Of a stretch of DNA of 64,000 nt, positions 35,396-45,747 are shown piece after piece. Where the stretch lies: assembly GCA_029269725.1 (NCBI GenBank), contig JARJHS010000011.1, positions 62,001 through 126,000 on the forward strand, in the 5' to 3' direction. How positions within the stretch are numbered: the stretch's first letter is position 1; each line of letters opens with the position of its first letter. The translations under genes were made by a program, and so were the position numbers. The DNA is from Pollutibacter soli (GTDB lineage: Bacteria > Bacteroidota > Bacteroidia > Chitinophagales > Chitinophagaceae). The notes below the pieces were generated by a model that had not been told where the DNA came from, did not search any database, and was given only the letters and a program-made list of their open reading frames with translations.

Positions 35396-38300
35396 TTGAA
35401 CGACGCATCAAATAACAAAAAATCAGCATTTCCTATTACTGCGGGGATCAGTCCCGTTCAGGCTATGCAGGGAGGAGGGTTAACGGGTGAGCTGATCAGG
35501 AATTATGATTGGTCACAAACATCCCTTGGCAATTCAGAAAATTGGCCGCAAAGTCTTCAATCTGCCCTGGGCATCTGTCTGAATTCAAACTTCCCTATTG
35601 CCATTTACTGGGGGCAGGACCTGACGCTTCTTTACAATGATGCCTGGAGCCCGATTCCGGGCAACAAACACCCCTGGGCACTTGGAAAACCAGCAAAGGA
35701 CGTGTGGCCGGACATCTGGAACGATATAGAACCTCAGTTCCGGAAAGCCTTTTCAGGAGTTCCGGGAGGATCTAAAGATGCACTTTTACCTATGCAGCGT
35801 CACGGTTATACGGAAGAGTGTTACTTTGATTTCACATTTACTCCTATTTATGGGGAATCGGGTAAAGTCGATGGAATTTTTAATGCAGTAATCGAAACAA
35901 CTTACCGGGTAATCAATGAGAGAAGGGCGTTTCTCTTACAGAAACTGACCGACGTGATAAATGCGGTGACATCTGCACAAGAAGTATTTCTCAAGACGAC
36001 GGAGATTCTGGATTCTGCAACTACAGATCTTTCCTTTTTTTGTATTTATCTTTTTGATGAAAACAATTCATTAAGGCTTACCACCGCTTCAAAAAACTTC
36101 ACTGGCAATTCATGGCCATTCAATCATACCCCGGCATCGATAACTCATATTGAAGATCTGGCTTCGCTGGGAATATCTATTCCACCAACATATTGGCCTG
36201 AGCCCCCTACTGAAGCAACGGTATCGCCATTGAAGGCTGCAGATGGAACTGTTTTTGGATATATAGCAGGAGGGTTAAGTGCCAGGAGGAAATATGATAA
36301 AGATTACAAATCATTTTTCGAGTCATTGTCAGCCGTAGTAGCGGGTGAATTGAATACGATCAAGGCTCTTGAAGAGCAAACCAAACGTGCGGAGGCACTC
36401 GCACAAATTGATAAGGCCAAGACCATTTTCTTCAGCAATATCAGCCACGAGTTCCGTACGCCTTTAACGCTGATGTTAAGTCCGCTTGAATCTGTACTTA
36501 CATCCGCGACTAACCTCGAAGAGCAGCAACGCAGTAACCTGGAGATATCTCTGCGAAATACACTACGCCTGCAGAAACTCGTTAACACCCTTCTTGATTT
36601 CTCAAGAATTGAAGCCGGTAAAATGCATGCGAAATTTGAACATGTTGATATCGGAAAGCTTACAAAAGAACTTGCGAGTTCTTTTCGTTCTGCCATTGAA
36701 AATGCAGGAATCACTTATGATGTACAGGCTGAAAATATCCGTTCAAAGGTTGCAGTAGATGTTGATATGTGGGAAAAAATTGTTCTGAACCTGATATCAA
36801 ATGCATTTAAATATACCAGGAAGGGCAAAATATCCGTCAGGATCAGCGGGTCGGATTCAAAAATTGTTCTTGAAGTAAGCGATACCGGCATAGGAATTTC
36901 GCCAGCTGACCGTGAAAAAATATTTGAACGCTTTTATCGAGTGAATAATTCAGATGGACGCAGCCAGGAGGGAACCGGTATTGGTCTTTCGATGGTTAAA
37001 GAATTGATTGCGCTTCACCAGGGAGAGATAAAAGTTGACAGTGTACCGGATGAAGGATCAGTTTTTACGGTAACGATTCCGTACCATGATCATCCCGAAG
37101 CAGCGATTAGCAATGAAAACAACGGAACCGGTGAAGTAAGTAAGGCTAACCTTGCCTATGTTGAAGAAGCTTCAAAATGGAACAATAATGATTCCTTAGA
37201 AATAATTAATCATCAGACAAGTGAGACAAGGCCAAAAGTTTTACTAGCCGATGATAATGCAGATATGCGTGATTACGTTCATCGCCTGCTATCTCAACAT
37301 TTTGATGTGCGCAACGTTGCCAATGGCGAAGAGGCATTTGCAGTGGCCCGTGATTGGTTACCCGAATTAATATTGAGTGATGTGATGATGCCGAAGCTGG
37401 ATGGTTTTGGATTACTGAAAAAATTGAAATCAAACATAACGACGCGGAATATTCCTGTGGTTTTTTTATCAGCACGTGCAGGTGAGGAGGCAAGAGTGGA
37501 AGGAATCAGCGCGGGCGCTGATGATTACCTTGTAAAACCATTTTCTGCAAAAGAACTTCTTGCGCGCGTCCAGAATCATATATTGATCAGTCGCGTGCGA
37601 AGGGAAACAGAAAAACAATTTTACAATTTGTTCCTCCAGTCACCTGCTCACATACATGTAATGAGGGGGCCGGATCATGTTCTTGAGTTTTTTCACCCGC
37701 TGGGTATACCTTTTGTTGGTGGCCGGGATATCACGGGAATGAAAATAAAAGAGGCACTTCCGGAACTGGAAGGCCAGGGCTTTTTTGAAATGCTGGACCA
37801 GGTTTATCATCAGGGTCAATCGTACTTTCTACCGGAATCAAAGGCACTTTTCACCCGCCCGGATGGAACTGTTGATGAATATTATTTCAATATTACCTAT
37901 CTGCCATGGCGCAATGTTGATGGTAAAATCCAGGGTGTTCTGCAGTTCACGTTTGATGTAACACAGCAAGCTTTAAGCAATGCCAAAGTGCGGGAAAGTG
38001 AAGAGCGCTTCCGACTGCTCGCCACAAGCATCCCCCAAATAGTTTGGACTACTGACGTGAATGGAAAAATGGATTACCTGTCTGATCAATGGGAAAAATT
38101 TACAGGAACTCCTGCTGCTGACGGTCTCGGAAATTATCTGGATTTTATTCATGAAGCAGATCGTGAAAAAGTAACACGTGCATTGCATGAATCGACAGAA
38201 TCGGATCGACCATGGGATTTAGAATTTCGTTTAAAAAATGCAACTGGTGAATACCGATGGTTCTCCGGGCATACTTTGCCTTTGCGGGATGAGAATGGAA

Positions 38301-39154
38301 CTGTCGTAAAGTGGATCGGATCTGCTACTGACATACACAGCCAGAAAAGCGCAAACGAACAGCTTGAAGGATTGGTAGCAGAAAGAACGTTAGAGTTGCG
38401 TACTCTGGCTGATGAGCTGACAAAATCAAATCGAGAACTGCTGAGATCTAATAAAGATTTGCAGCAGTTTGCCCATGTTACAAGCCACGATCTGAAAGAA
38501 CCCATACGAAAGATCAGATTGTACGAAAATCTGGTGCGTACTACCTATAAAGATACCTTACCACAGAAAGGATTGATGTATCTTGATAAGATCGATCACG
38601 CAGCGAACCGGATGTCGTCCATGATCGACGGAATTTTGCAATACTCATCGGTTGATGCAGTAAAACAATCCTTTGAGAAAATCAATCTGAATGACCTGCT
38701 GATCGGTATAACCGAAGACCTTGAAATTCCAATCACCGAACATAATGCTCGGGTGGATATCGGGCCTCTGCCGAAAGTTGTAGGTTCGCATATACTGCTC
38801 TACCAGTTGTTTTATAATATCCTGAACAATTCATTGAAGTTTATCAGGGAAAAAGAATCGCCGCTGATTGAAATCACGGATAAGACAGGTGCTGATGGTG
38901 AGGAATTTTCGATGTATTATCGCATAGATATCAGCGATAATGGAATTGGTTTTGAACCGGCGTATGCGGAACGGATTTTCGAGTCGTTCATACGGTTAAA
39001 CCCAAAAGATAAGTTTGAAGGGACAGGACTGGGCTTAGCGCTTTGTAAAAAGGTTGCAGAGAGGCACAATGGATTTATTAAGGCAAGAAGTGAAGTAAAT
39101 GAAGGCGCAACTTTTTCTGTTTATCTTCCGGTAATTCAAAAATTATTACAGTGA
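35396..39154 (+). CDS. hybrid sensor histidine kinase with two kinase cores
   Basis: 1252 residues without membrane spans, so probably cytoplasmic. Order: PAS-like sensor (residues about 30-170, GELIRNYDWSQTSLGNSENW), GAF-like region (about 175-325), first HisKA with His351 in FFSNISHEFRTPL, first ATPase domain (DTGIGISPADREKIFERFYR), receiver domain with Asp662 in LSDVMMPKLDG, two PAS/PAC domains (about 740-995), then a second HisKA with His1031 in HVTSHDLKEPIRK and a second ATPase domain (DNGIGFEPAYAERIFESF, GTGLGLALCKK). The start used is a TTG at 35396; the ATG at 35465 is an alternative that keeps the PAS core. Its stop overlaps the start of a receiver gene, and another kinase follows. 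Confidence 0.92.
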   Translation: MNDASNNKKSAFPITAGISPVQAMQGGGLTGELIRNYDWSQTSLGNSENWPQSLQSALGICLNSNFPIAIYWGQDLTLLYNDAWSPIPGNKHPWALGKPAKDVWPDIWNDIEPQFRKAFSGVPGGSKDALLPMQRHGYTEECYFDFTFTPIYGESGKVDGIFNAVIETTYRVINERRAFLLQKLTDVINAVTSAQEVFLKTTEILDSATTDLSFFCIYLFDENNSLRLTTASKNFTGNSWPFNHTPASITHIEDLASLGISIPPTYWPEPPTEATVSPLKAADGTVFGYIAGGLSARRKYDKDYKSFFESLSAVVAGELNTIKALEEQTKRAEALAQIDKAKTIFFSNISHEFRTPLTLMLSPLESVLTSATNLEEQQRSNLEISLRNTLRLQKLVNTLLDFSRIEAGKMHAKFEHVDIGKLTKELASSFRSAIENAGITYDVQAENIRSKVAVDVDMWEKIVLNLISNAFKYTRKGKISVRISGSDSKIVLEVSDTGIGISPADREKIFERFYRVNNSDGRSQEGTGIGLSMVKELIALHQGEIKVDSVPDEGSVFTVTIPYHDHPEAAISNENNGTGEVSKANLAYVEEASKWNNNDSLEIINHQTSETRPKVLLADDNADMRDYVHRLLSQHFDVRNVANGEEAFAVARDWLPELILSDVMMPKLDGFGLLKKLKSNITTRNIPVVFLSARAGEEARVEGISAGADDYLVKPFSAKELLARVQNHILISRVRRETEKQFYNLFLQSPAHIHVMRGPDHVLEFFHPLGIPFVGGRDITGMKIKEALPELEGQGFFEMLDQVYHQGQSYFLPESKALFTRPDGTVDEYYFNITYLPWRNVDGKIQGVLQFTFDVTQQALSNAKVRESEERFRLLATSIPQIVWTTDVNGKMDYLSDQWEKFTGTPAADGLGNYLDFIHEADREKVTRALHESTESDRPWDLEFRLKNATGEYRWFSGHTLPLRDENGTVVKWIGSATDIHSQKSANEQLEGLVAERTLELRTLADELTKSNRELLRSNKDLQQFAHVTSHDLKEPIRKIRLYENLVRTTYKDTLPQKGLMYLDKIDHAANRMSSMIDGILQYSSVDAVKQSFEKINLNDLLIGITEDLEIPITEHNARVDIGPLPKVVGSHILLYQLFYNILNNSLKFIREKESPLIEITDKTGADGEEFSMYYRIDISDNGIGFEPAYAERIFESFIRLNPKDKFEGTGLGLALCKKVAERHNGFIKARSEVNEGATFSVYLPVIQKLLQ

Positions 39155-39525
39155 AAAAGCTTTTACTGATAGACGATGATATGGATGAAGCAGAGCTATT
39201 CAGCGAAGCTTTGGAAACTATTGGTAAAGATTATGAATTCACTTCGTTCAATAACGGACAGGAAGCTTTGCAATACATTTCCAGGAGTAACACACTGCCT
39301 GATTTCATTTTTCTCGATCTGAACATGCCAATGCTTTCCGGAAAAGAGATATTAAGACGATTGCGTGACACTACATCCGGAAGTGGAATTCCTGTTATCA
39401 TCTATAGCACATCGATCACCGACATTGACCGGAAAGAAACCAGTGAGTATGAAGTGACAGACTATCTGCAAAAACCTGAGACTTTTGAAGTACTCTGTAT
39501 AAAATTAAAAAACATTATCAAGTAA
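39151..39525 (+). CDS. single-domain response regulator (Rcp1-like)
   Basis: A 124-residue receiver domain without an output domain, from a GTG at 39151 that overlaps the kinase stop codon by four bases, so translation is probably coupled. It keeps the acidic pocket (LLIDDDMDEAELF), phospho-acceptor Asp56 in IFLDLNMPMLSG, the Thr/Ser switch in IIYSTSITD and Lys in DYLQKPET. The longer loop pattern is like Rcp1, the partner of phytochrome-type kinases. It may pass phosphate from the kinases on either side. Confidence 0.92.
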   Translation: MKKLLLIDDDMDEAELFSEALETIGKDYEFTSFNNGQEALQYISRSNTLPDFIFLDLNMPMLSGKEILRRLRDTTSGSGIPVIIYSTSITDIDRKETSEYEVTDYLQKPETFEVLCIKLKNIIK

Positions 39526-39531
39526 CTTCAG

Positions 39532-41517
39532 ATGACTTTCTTTGACAAGAGTTCAAAAGAGTACAAAGACCCCGGGTTTGAAAACGCCTATAAATTTTTT
39601 AACCAGGCACCGGTGATCATTGGGTTTGTTCGTGGAGAAAACTACGTCGTTGAGTTTGCCAATGAAGAATTGCTGAAAATCTGGAAGGTGGACAATTCCA
39701 TTTATGGCAAATCCATTTTTGCTGTTTTTCCCGAACTCGAGGCGCAGGGCTTCAGACAATTACTGGACAACGTTTGCGCAACAGGAAATCCCTTCACTGC
39801 ATATGAACTTCCTATCGTTTTTGATCGCGGTGAGATCAAAGACACTTACTATTTTGATTTTATCTATCAGCCGTTTTACGAAGGCGACAAAATCACCGGG
39901 GTAATTGCCGTCGGGCATGAAGTGACCGAAAAAGTAAATGCAAAAAAAACTGTTGAACGGGGTGATAGAAAATGGAAACAGCTTGCTGATTCTTTACCTG
40001 TTTTTGTCTGGACCGCTGATGAAAAAGGAAGTATTGATTTTCTGAACGCACGATGGTATGAAATTACAGGCCTGACCCCGGAACAATCACTGGGCTATGG
40101 CTGGGCTAGTGCGATGCATCCGGATGATTTGAAACGGTGTCTTGAAGAATGGAGTTATGCTTTAGCCAACCGGAGCTTAGTCGAGATCGAAGTGCGATAC
40201 AGACAAAAAGATGGAACTTATCTATGGGTACTGGCCAGGGGAATTCCCGTTATAGAGAATGATGTGTTGATCAGCTGGCATGGCACAGGTACAGATATTT
40301 CCGGACAGAAAAATATCGAACGAAAACTGGAGGAAAATATACAGGGTCGGACAAAGGAAATCCTGGAAAAAACAAATCTTCTGGATAGTATTCTGCAAAA
40401 TTCTACCAATGGAATTTCGGTATCTGAATTGATTTTTGACGATGCCGGACATGTTATTGATGCTAGAACTATACTTGCAAATGATGCTGCGGTACAATTC
40501 ATAGGTCTTCCTAAAGAAGATTACCTGACAAAACCAGCAACATACTTTGATCCCGGCATTATTTCATCACCCTATGGTCAGGCCTGTATTAAAACATTGC
40601 AAACGGGTGAGCCTTTTATTATGCGATATTTCCTTGATTTTTCTAATCGCTGGCTGGAATTGACTGTGTCAAGGATGGATGAAAAACACCTGATCCATAA
40701 TTTCACTGATGTAACTACTATTCGTGAAGCGGAAATAAAACTTGAAAGAACACTGGATGAACTTCGGTATTCAAATGCAAACCTGGAAGAGTTTGCTTAT
40801 GCAGCATCGCATGACCTGAAGGAACCCATCAGAAAGTCTTTGTTCTTTGCAAACAAGTTGAAAGAAGATCTTAAAGGCAAACTAACTGTTGAACAGGATT
40901 TTCTGTTTAACAGACTTGAAAGTTCCCAGAGCCGGATGCAAAAATTGATTGAAGATCTTTTAGAATATTCACAAGCCGCTAAGGGATCAGCTGATAAAAA
41001 TGAAATTGATCTAAACGAAGCATTGACAAGTGTACTTGAGGACCTGGAACTTGAAATTCAAAAAAGAGCGGCAACAATTACAATAGATAAGCTTCCAAAA
41101 ATTTCTGGCAACAAAAGACAAATCCACCAGTTATTTCAGAATCTGATCGGGAATGCATTGAAATATTCAAATCAGAATCAAGCAATAGAAATTAAAGTTT
41201 CATCCGTAATGTTGAAAGGTGTTGATGCCGGTAATCATCTTCCGCAGGATAAGCAGGAAAACCTTTTCCATCTTATAAAAGTCAGCGATAATGGAATTGG
41301 CTTCGAACAAAAATATGCGGACAAAATTTTCAAAGTGTTTACCCGTCTTCATTCAGATGAGCAATACCGAGGTTCCGGTATCGGATTGTCGATTGTAAAG
41401 AAAGTGGTTGAAAGTCACAACGGATTTGTATGGGCTGAAAGTGAGGAAGGGAAAGGAGCGGTGTTTTCCATTCTGTTGCCAGAGCACTCAGCTGATTCAG
41501 CTAGTAAAAATGGTTGA
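39532..41517 (+). CDS. PAS domain sensor histidine kinase
   Basis: A 661-residue soluble kinase starting 6 bases after the receiver gene. Three PAS-type sensor domains precede the kinase core: about residues 15-135 (FENAYKFFNQAPVIIGFVRG), 140-260 (WKQLADSLPVFVWTADEKGS, LVEIEVRYRQKDGTYLWVLA) and 275-395 (SILQNSTNGISVSELIFDDA). The HisKA box has His427 in AYAASHDLKEPIRK, the same subtype as the second core of the upstream kinase, and the ATPase domain shows DNGIGFEQKYADKIFKVF and RGSGIGLSIVKKV. The operon of kinase, lone receiver and kinase suggests one signalling unit. A weak hairpin follows. Confidence 0.92.
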   Translation: MTFFDKSSKEYKDPGFENAYKFFNQAPVIIGFVRGENYVVEFANEELLKIWKVDNSIYGKSIFAVFPELEAQGFRQLLDNVCATGNPFTAYELPIVFDRGEIKDTYYFDFIYQPFYEGDKITGVIAVGHEVTEKVNAKKTVERGDRKWKQLADSLPVFVWTADEKGSIDFLNARWYEITGLTPEQSLGYGWASAMHPDDLKRCLEEWSYALANRSLVEIEVRYRQKDGTYLWVLARGIPVIENDVLISWHGTGTDISGQKNIERKLEENIQGRTKEILEKTNLLDSILQNSTNGISVSELIFDDAGHVIDARTILANDAAVQFIGLPKEDYLTKPATYFDPGIISSPYGQACIKTLQTGEPFIMRYFLDFSNRWLELTVSRMDEKHLIHNFTDVTTIREAEIKLERTLDELRYSNANLEEFAYAASHDLKEPIRKSLFFANKLKEDLKGKLTVEQDFLFNRLESSQSRMQKLIEDLLEYSQAAKGSADKNEIDLNEALTSVLEDLELEIQKRAATITIDKLPKISGNKRQIHQLFQNLIGNALKYSNQNQAIEIKVSSVMLKGVDAGNHLPQDKQENLFHLIKVSDNGIGFEQKYADKIFKVFTRLHSDEQYRGSGIGLSIVKKVVESHNGFVWAESEEGKGAVFSILLPEHSADSASKNG

Positions 41518-41534
41518 TTCGACAGGAAAATGAG

Positions 41535-41560
41535 CCTGCTGTTTCTTGCAGGATTTTCTT
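41535..41560 (+). terminator. possible terminator after the kinase operon
   Basis: CCTGC and GCAGG form a 5-bp stem with an 8-base loop followed by ATTTTCTTT, 18 bases after the stop codon. The stem is short, so this is tentative. Confidence 0.4.
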
Positions 41561-41659
41561 TCGTTATTGAAATAAAATACAATCTGGCACCTGCAATGTA
41601 TAACGTTCAACGTTAAACGTTACATGTTAAACCAATGCATCATAAAAATTGAGTTCTTA

Positions 41660-44600
41660 CTACTGAACTACTGATTTTATCTTCACAGGACCTAACAAGC
41701 CTGATGGTAAAAGCTTTGCATCAGCCCGGTAAAAAGGCATCGTAGTAAACGTGGTTTTTATTTTTACATCAGGCTGACTATCGCCAATTAAGCGGTTGAC
41801 CCATAGATTTGTTACTTTCACCTGGATCGTATTATTACCCGACTTCAACGCGTTTGTAATGTCCAGTAGGAATGGTTGTTTCCAGATCGTTCCCATATTC
41901 CTGCCGTTTACAAAAACTTCTGCTATATTTTTTACGTCGCCTAAATCTATTAAATAACTGCCTTTGTTCTTCGTGTTTAGTTTAAAGCTGTTTTCATACA
42001 CAGCTGTCCCGGAAAAATATTTTATTTCGGTATCGCTATTGTCTGACCAAGAGGTTAAATTTTCAAAGGTGGTTTTTTTACCATTAAAATCTACTTTCCA
42101 GGGATTTGTAATTTCAGCTGCTACTGCTTCCGTAGCATTCGGCCTTGTATACGAATTTGCAGACGCCTTATCTGAAAATATGATAAAGTATGCGTCCCAT
42201 GATTCAAACCGCAGCGGCACAATGGTTCTGCCGTCTTTGATCTGATAAGATACTCTTTCCTTTTTCCCAGTCTGGGGATTCCACAATTCAGGTACTTTCC
42301 CGGAAACACGAAAACTGATCTGCGCTTCATTTGTTTCCACGCTCCGGTTGTTCAACCAATAAATATCCTGGTCCTTTGTTTGGCGATGAACATAAAAGAT
42401 TTTTGATTTTGCATTGCGGATAATGACATCTTCCACGATGTTTGCATCGCGAAGCACTTCATGATAATTCTGAGTAACAGTTGCCGCAGTATTGCCCCCT
42501 CCCCAAACAGACTGAACGATTGATTGGAATTCTGAATTATCGTCGCTAAGGCTAGGTGATTTTTCAGGCCTGACACCCGCCACCTTTACACCGGCCTCCA
42601 CCAAGTCCCTGATTTTTTTCAACACAGGCAAAGTCATGAATCGTGCACTTGAATCGATTATCAGTAAACTATAGGACATACCACTGGGCGTTATAATCTT
42701 TCTGTTTTTCGCCTGCATCACATTTATCAATGCCGATGAATTACAAAAATCATATTCATATCCCGGAATTGACGGGAGCCCATCTTTGAATTGCCATGTC
42801 AGGTTAGTGTTTTCGCCATACAGATATAATACGTCCGCAACAAAACGTCCTTTCTGTAAAAGATAACTACTCCTGGCCAGGTAGTCTATCCATGGCTTCG
42901 CCTGTTCGGCCCATGTTTCATGACGGGTAAAGTACTGACCAAAGGGCCCCAGTGAAAAGCCTGGCTTTTTATCATCGAGCGGCTGATGTACCGATGTATG
43001 AATCACAAAACGATTTAAGCCGGATGCCAGCTCAAGATCAGCAGTGCGTTTTAATTTTTCAGGATGAAAACTGAAAGCATTCTGAATGGAAGTCAAGGAC
43101 TCTGCTGCAACAATTTCTTTCCCATAAATATGCGCTACCGAAGCCGACTCCCTGATATCCGCTTCGCTGCGGATTTCCTCATCGGGTCCACTGGCCAGAC
43201 TGCCCGGAATCCACATAGCAGACATGGGTATATCAGAATACCGTTTTACATCCATGCCGTCTGCCAGGTAAATGCGCTTATCTTCCTGGGATTCTGTATA
43301 TCGCTTCATGCCGCGTTTATGCAACTCTTCTCCGATTACATCATAATGATTTTCTACAATGAGCTCGCCAATCGTTTTTCTAAAATCCCAGAGAAATTTT
43401 TCACTCGCTTCCGCGGATGTTACAATTCGTCCGGTCAGCACAGGAATCCATTTTTTAATTTCATAGCCCCTGCGCTTTAGAAATTCTTCGGGAAATGATT
43501 TGGTCCATGTCATATGTCCGGCTTCATAGCTGTCTAGAATCATGTATTGAATTCCCCTGGCCCCCATCAGTCCCCCGGTTGCATCCTTATACATGTCGAG
43601 ATAAGTATTGATATATTTCCTCACGGCTTCCTTATCGAGTTTATCCACTTCCAGACCAGTCGCTTCTGGTGATGCCGGATGATTCTGACGACCAGTGAGC
43701 GAGTAACCGAAGCGCAGAATCATCCAGTTGCCTTGCGGCACGTTCCATTCCAGACTTCCATCCGCTTTCATTTTATCCGTTAAGTCGATCACCTCATCTG
43801 CTATTGCATCAGCATTGGAGGGCACAAAAGTTTTTGTGTCTTCCTTCCATGGAGAGAAGCCGGCTTTATCTTCGAACTGATCAACGCGATCTGTGGTATG
43901 TAAAACAATTTCGGCAATGTCAATTCCTTTAGGTTTGGGTTCTTCCTGCGGACCTCCGGCCATTGCAGCGAAAAGATTTCTTTCCCCCGGTAATGTCTTA
44001 AAAGTAAATCTGAAATATTTTGCGGTCGTTGGCGGGATACTCACGGTATTCTGTGGAACTATACTTCCTGAAATTTTTGCCACCTCCCGGAAGTTCACGC
44101 CATCATCACTCACTTTTAATGCACGGTTCAAAGGCCCGCCCTGGAAATCCTCCATCGCAGTATGACTTGCGCCGGAAACAGAAAAAGCTTTGAAAGTCTG
44201 CGGAGTATCAAATTCAAATTGAATCCACATGTCGTCGCCTACTGCACGGGGTGGCAGGAAATTAGTCGCACTCAGATCGCCATCAGTAAGATCTTTTAAA
44301 TTGAAATTTCCTCCACTCGAGCTGATCTTCGGTTTCAATTCAGATAAGGTTTTGTCTGCAGGCAGCAGACGATAAGCAATTACAGCAGCGTCAGCATAAT
44401 AAGTTGGCAACTTTCCTGTGGTTCCTCCCATCAAACTATTTTCAGATGCACCTGCATTCTGAAACTTTCCTGTTGTTGTTTTTGGCTGAGAAAGATTCCC
44501 CCTGAATACCTGTCCGCCACTGACGCGGGTTTCCGTCCACACGTATTTCTTCATACCGTCCTGAGGTGTTACCCAGGGTCCTCCTGTCACACTCCATCCC

Positions 44601-44962
44601 GGTGATCCCGCAATAGCCATTTCTAGTCCGTTTTTATCTGCCAGTTCTGTCGCGAAACGGAAAGCCTCTTTCCACTCAGGTGTCATAAAAACGAGTTTTT
44701 TGGAAACTACAACCGGAGTAAAAAGATTGGCATCAAAATTCTGGAAACCCCCGATGCCGATCCGCTTCATCCAGTCAAGATCCTTCTGTATTCCTTCTTT
44801 AGTGATATTGCCATTCATCCAATGCCACCACACCCGGGGCTTCGCAGCATTTCCAGGCGAAACAAAGCCATTGTACAGGCTGTCCTTTGCTGATGAATGG
44901 GTTTGAGCATCTGAAGAAAGAAAAAACACCATTGCTGTGAGAAATGCAGAAAGTTTGTTCAT
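41660..44962 (-). CDS. GH106-like alpha-L-rhamnosidase, exported
   Basis: About 1100 residues from the ATG at 44962 (MNKLSAFLTAMVFFLSSDAQ, a signal peptide); an ATG eight codons upstream is less likely. The N-terminal catalytic region opens with AKPRVWWHWMNGNITKEGIQ and DLDWMKRIGIGGFQNFDANL, the hallmark of glycoside hydrolase family 106, followed by GLEMAIAGSPGWSVTGGPWV and later ILDSYEAGHMTWTKSFPEEF and VAAESLTSIQNAFSFHPEKL, where acid residues of the active site are expected. The C-terminus ends in a beta-sandwich (YENSFKLNTKNKGSYLIDLG, VFVNGRNMGTIWKQPFLLDI) like the sugar-binding part of GH2. It likely removes rhamnose from plant polysaccharides such as pectin side chains. It stands alone without a SusC/SusD pair. 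Confidence 0.87.
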   Translation of the reverse strand: MNKLSAFLTAMVFFLSSDAQTHSSAKDSLYNGFVSPGNAAKPRVWWHWMNGNITKEGIQKDLDWMKRIGIGGFQNFDANLFTPVVVSKKLVFMTPEWKEAFRFATELADKNGLEMAIAGSPGWSVTGGPWVTPQDGMKKYVWTETRVSGGQVFRGNLSQPKTTTGKFQNAGASENSLMGGTTGKLPTYYADAAVIAYRLLPADKTLSELKPKISSSGGNFNLKDLTDGDLSATNFLPPRAVGDDMWIQFEFDTPQTFKAFSVSGASHTAMEDFQGGPLNRALKVSDDGVNFREVAKISGSIVPQNTVSIPPTTAKYFRFTFKTLPGERNLFAAMAGGPQEEPKPKGIDIAEIVLHTTDRVDQFEDKAGFSPWKEDTKTFVPSNADAIADEVIDLTDKMKADGSLEWNVPQGNWMILRFGYSLTGRQNHPASPEATGLEVDKLDKEAVRKYINTYLDMYKDATGGLMGARGIQYMILDSYEAGHMTWTKSFPEEFLKRRGYEIKKWIPVLTGRIVTSAEASEKFLWDFRKTIGELIVENHYDVIGEELHKRGMKRYTESQEDKRIYLADGMDVKRYSDIPMSAMWIPGSLASGPDEEIRSEADIRESASVAHIYGKEIVAAESLTSIQNAFSFHPEKLKRTADLELASGLNRFVIHTSVHQPLDDKKPGFSLGPFGQYFTRHETWAEQAKPWIDYLARSSYLLQKGRFVADVLYLYGENTNLTWQFKDGLPSIPGYEYDFCNSSALINVMQAKNRKIITPSGMSYSLLIIDSSARFMTLPVLKKIRDLVEAGVKVAGVRPEKSPSLSDDNSEFQSIVQSVWGGGNTAATVTQNYHEVLRDANIVEDVIIRNAKSKIFYVHRQTKDQDIYWLNNRSVETNEAQISFRVSGKVPELWNPQTGKKERVSYQIKDGRTIVPLRFESWDAYFIIFSDKASANSYTRPNATEAVAAEITNPWKVDFNGKKTTFENLTSWSDNSDTEIKYFSGTAVYENSFKLNTKNKGSYLIDLGDVKNIAEVFVNGRNMGTIWKQPFLLDITNALKSGNNTIQVKVTNLWVNRLIGDSQPDVKIKTTFTTMPFYRADAKLLPSGLLGPVKIKSVVQ

Positions 44963-44986
44963 GAAGGAGGTTTGAAAAGGAAACAA

Positions 44987-45747
44987 ATTTTTTTGCTACT
45001 CTGTGATGTGCTGCTTCAGGTGAATAGATTAAACCTGTTAATTACCTTACAATTCAGCGATCCTGTTTTGCAAGGTAATATTATTGCAGTTTTGAATAGT
45101 AAAATCGATTGGATGAGAAACCTGAAAAACTTTTCTTCTATGACACCGTTCAAAAGGTTGGTTAGTATCCTGGTACTAAAGGTTGATCAAAATTCTAATG
45201 GATGGAATATGTTGCATCAGCAAATCCCCGAATCTCACGCTTTCCTCACTTGCCCGGACTTATGGTAGCTTAGGTCCTGATGGAAAATCACAACTAACTT
45301 TCAAAAGTTTAACTGCTCACCTACTGTGAAGTTTTATCCGGTGCTTTATGGAAGCCAGTAAAACGCCCGTTTACATTTCTTTTCAGGATTTTCTTTTACG
45401 GCATAATATCAAATCACGCGAAAATTGGAGCATTGTTACTATCGGTACATCTATTACTAAAACGTTCAACTGAAATGGTTCAAAATCGAAATTTCTTCAG
45501 ATTGGTAAATTAGATTTACTGTAACTTTTTGAAAGGAAGTTAATTTATAATTGATTTTTACAAACAATAAAGTATACAAAGCAAATATCAACAGCACTGT
45601 ATTCAGGCCGATGGTATGTCATGACAAAAGGATTAGCTTCACACGTTCCGTTATCTGTTATCACAACTGTTGATGGAACTTTCCTGAAAGAAGAATAACC
45701 GTTACATTACTTACAGGTTCGTTTTTTCATTCGTAAATCAATCATTT
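44987..45747. other. 760-base intergenic region, no gene accepted
   Basis: AT-rich sequence upstream of both the GH106 gene and the DUF1259 gene. A 98-codon frame at 44972-45268 starts inside the GH106 leader region and shows no family features. Promoters for both flanking genes should lie here. Confidence 0.5.

Noticed and set aside
41660-44962. Polysaccharide utilisation locus
   Set aside because: Only one glycosidase is present; no SusC/SusD pair or further carbohydrate enzymes are seen in the window.
44972-45268. 98-codon plus-strand frame
   Set aside because: Starts over the GH106 signal-peptide codons and shows neither family motif nor good context.
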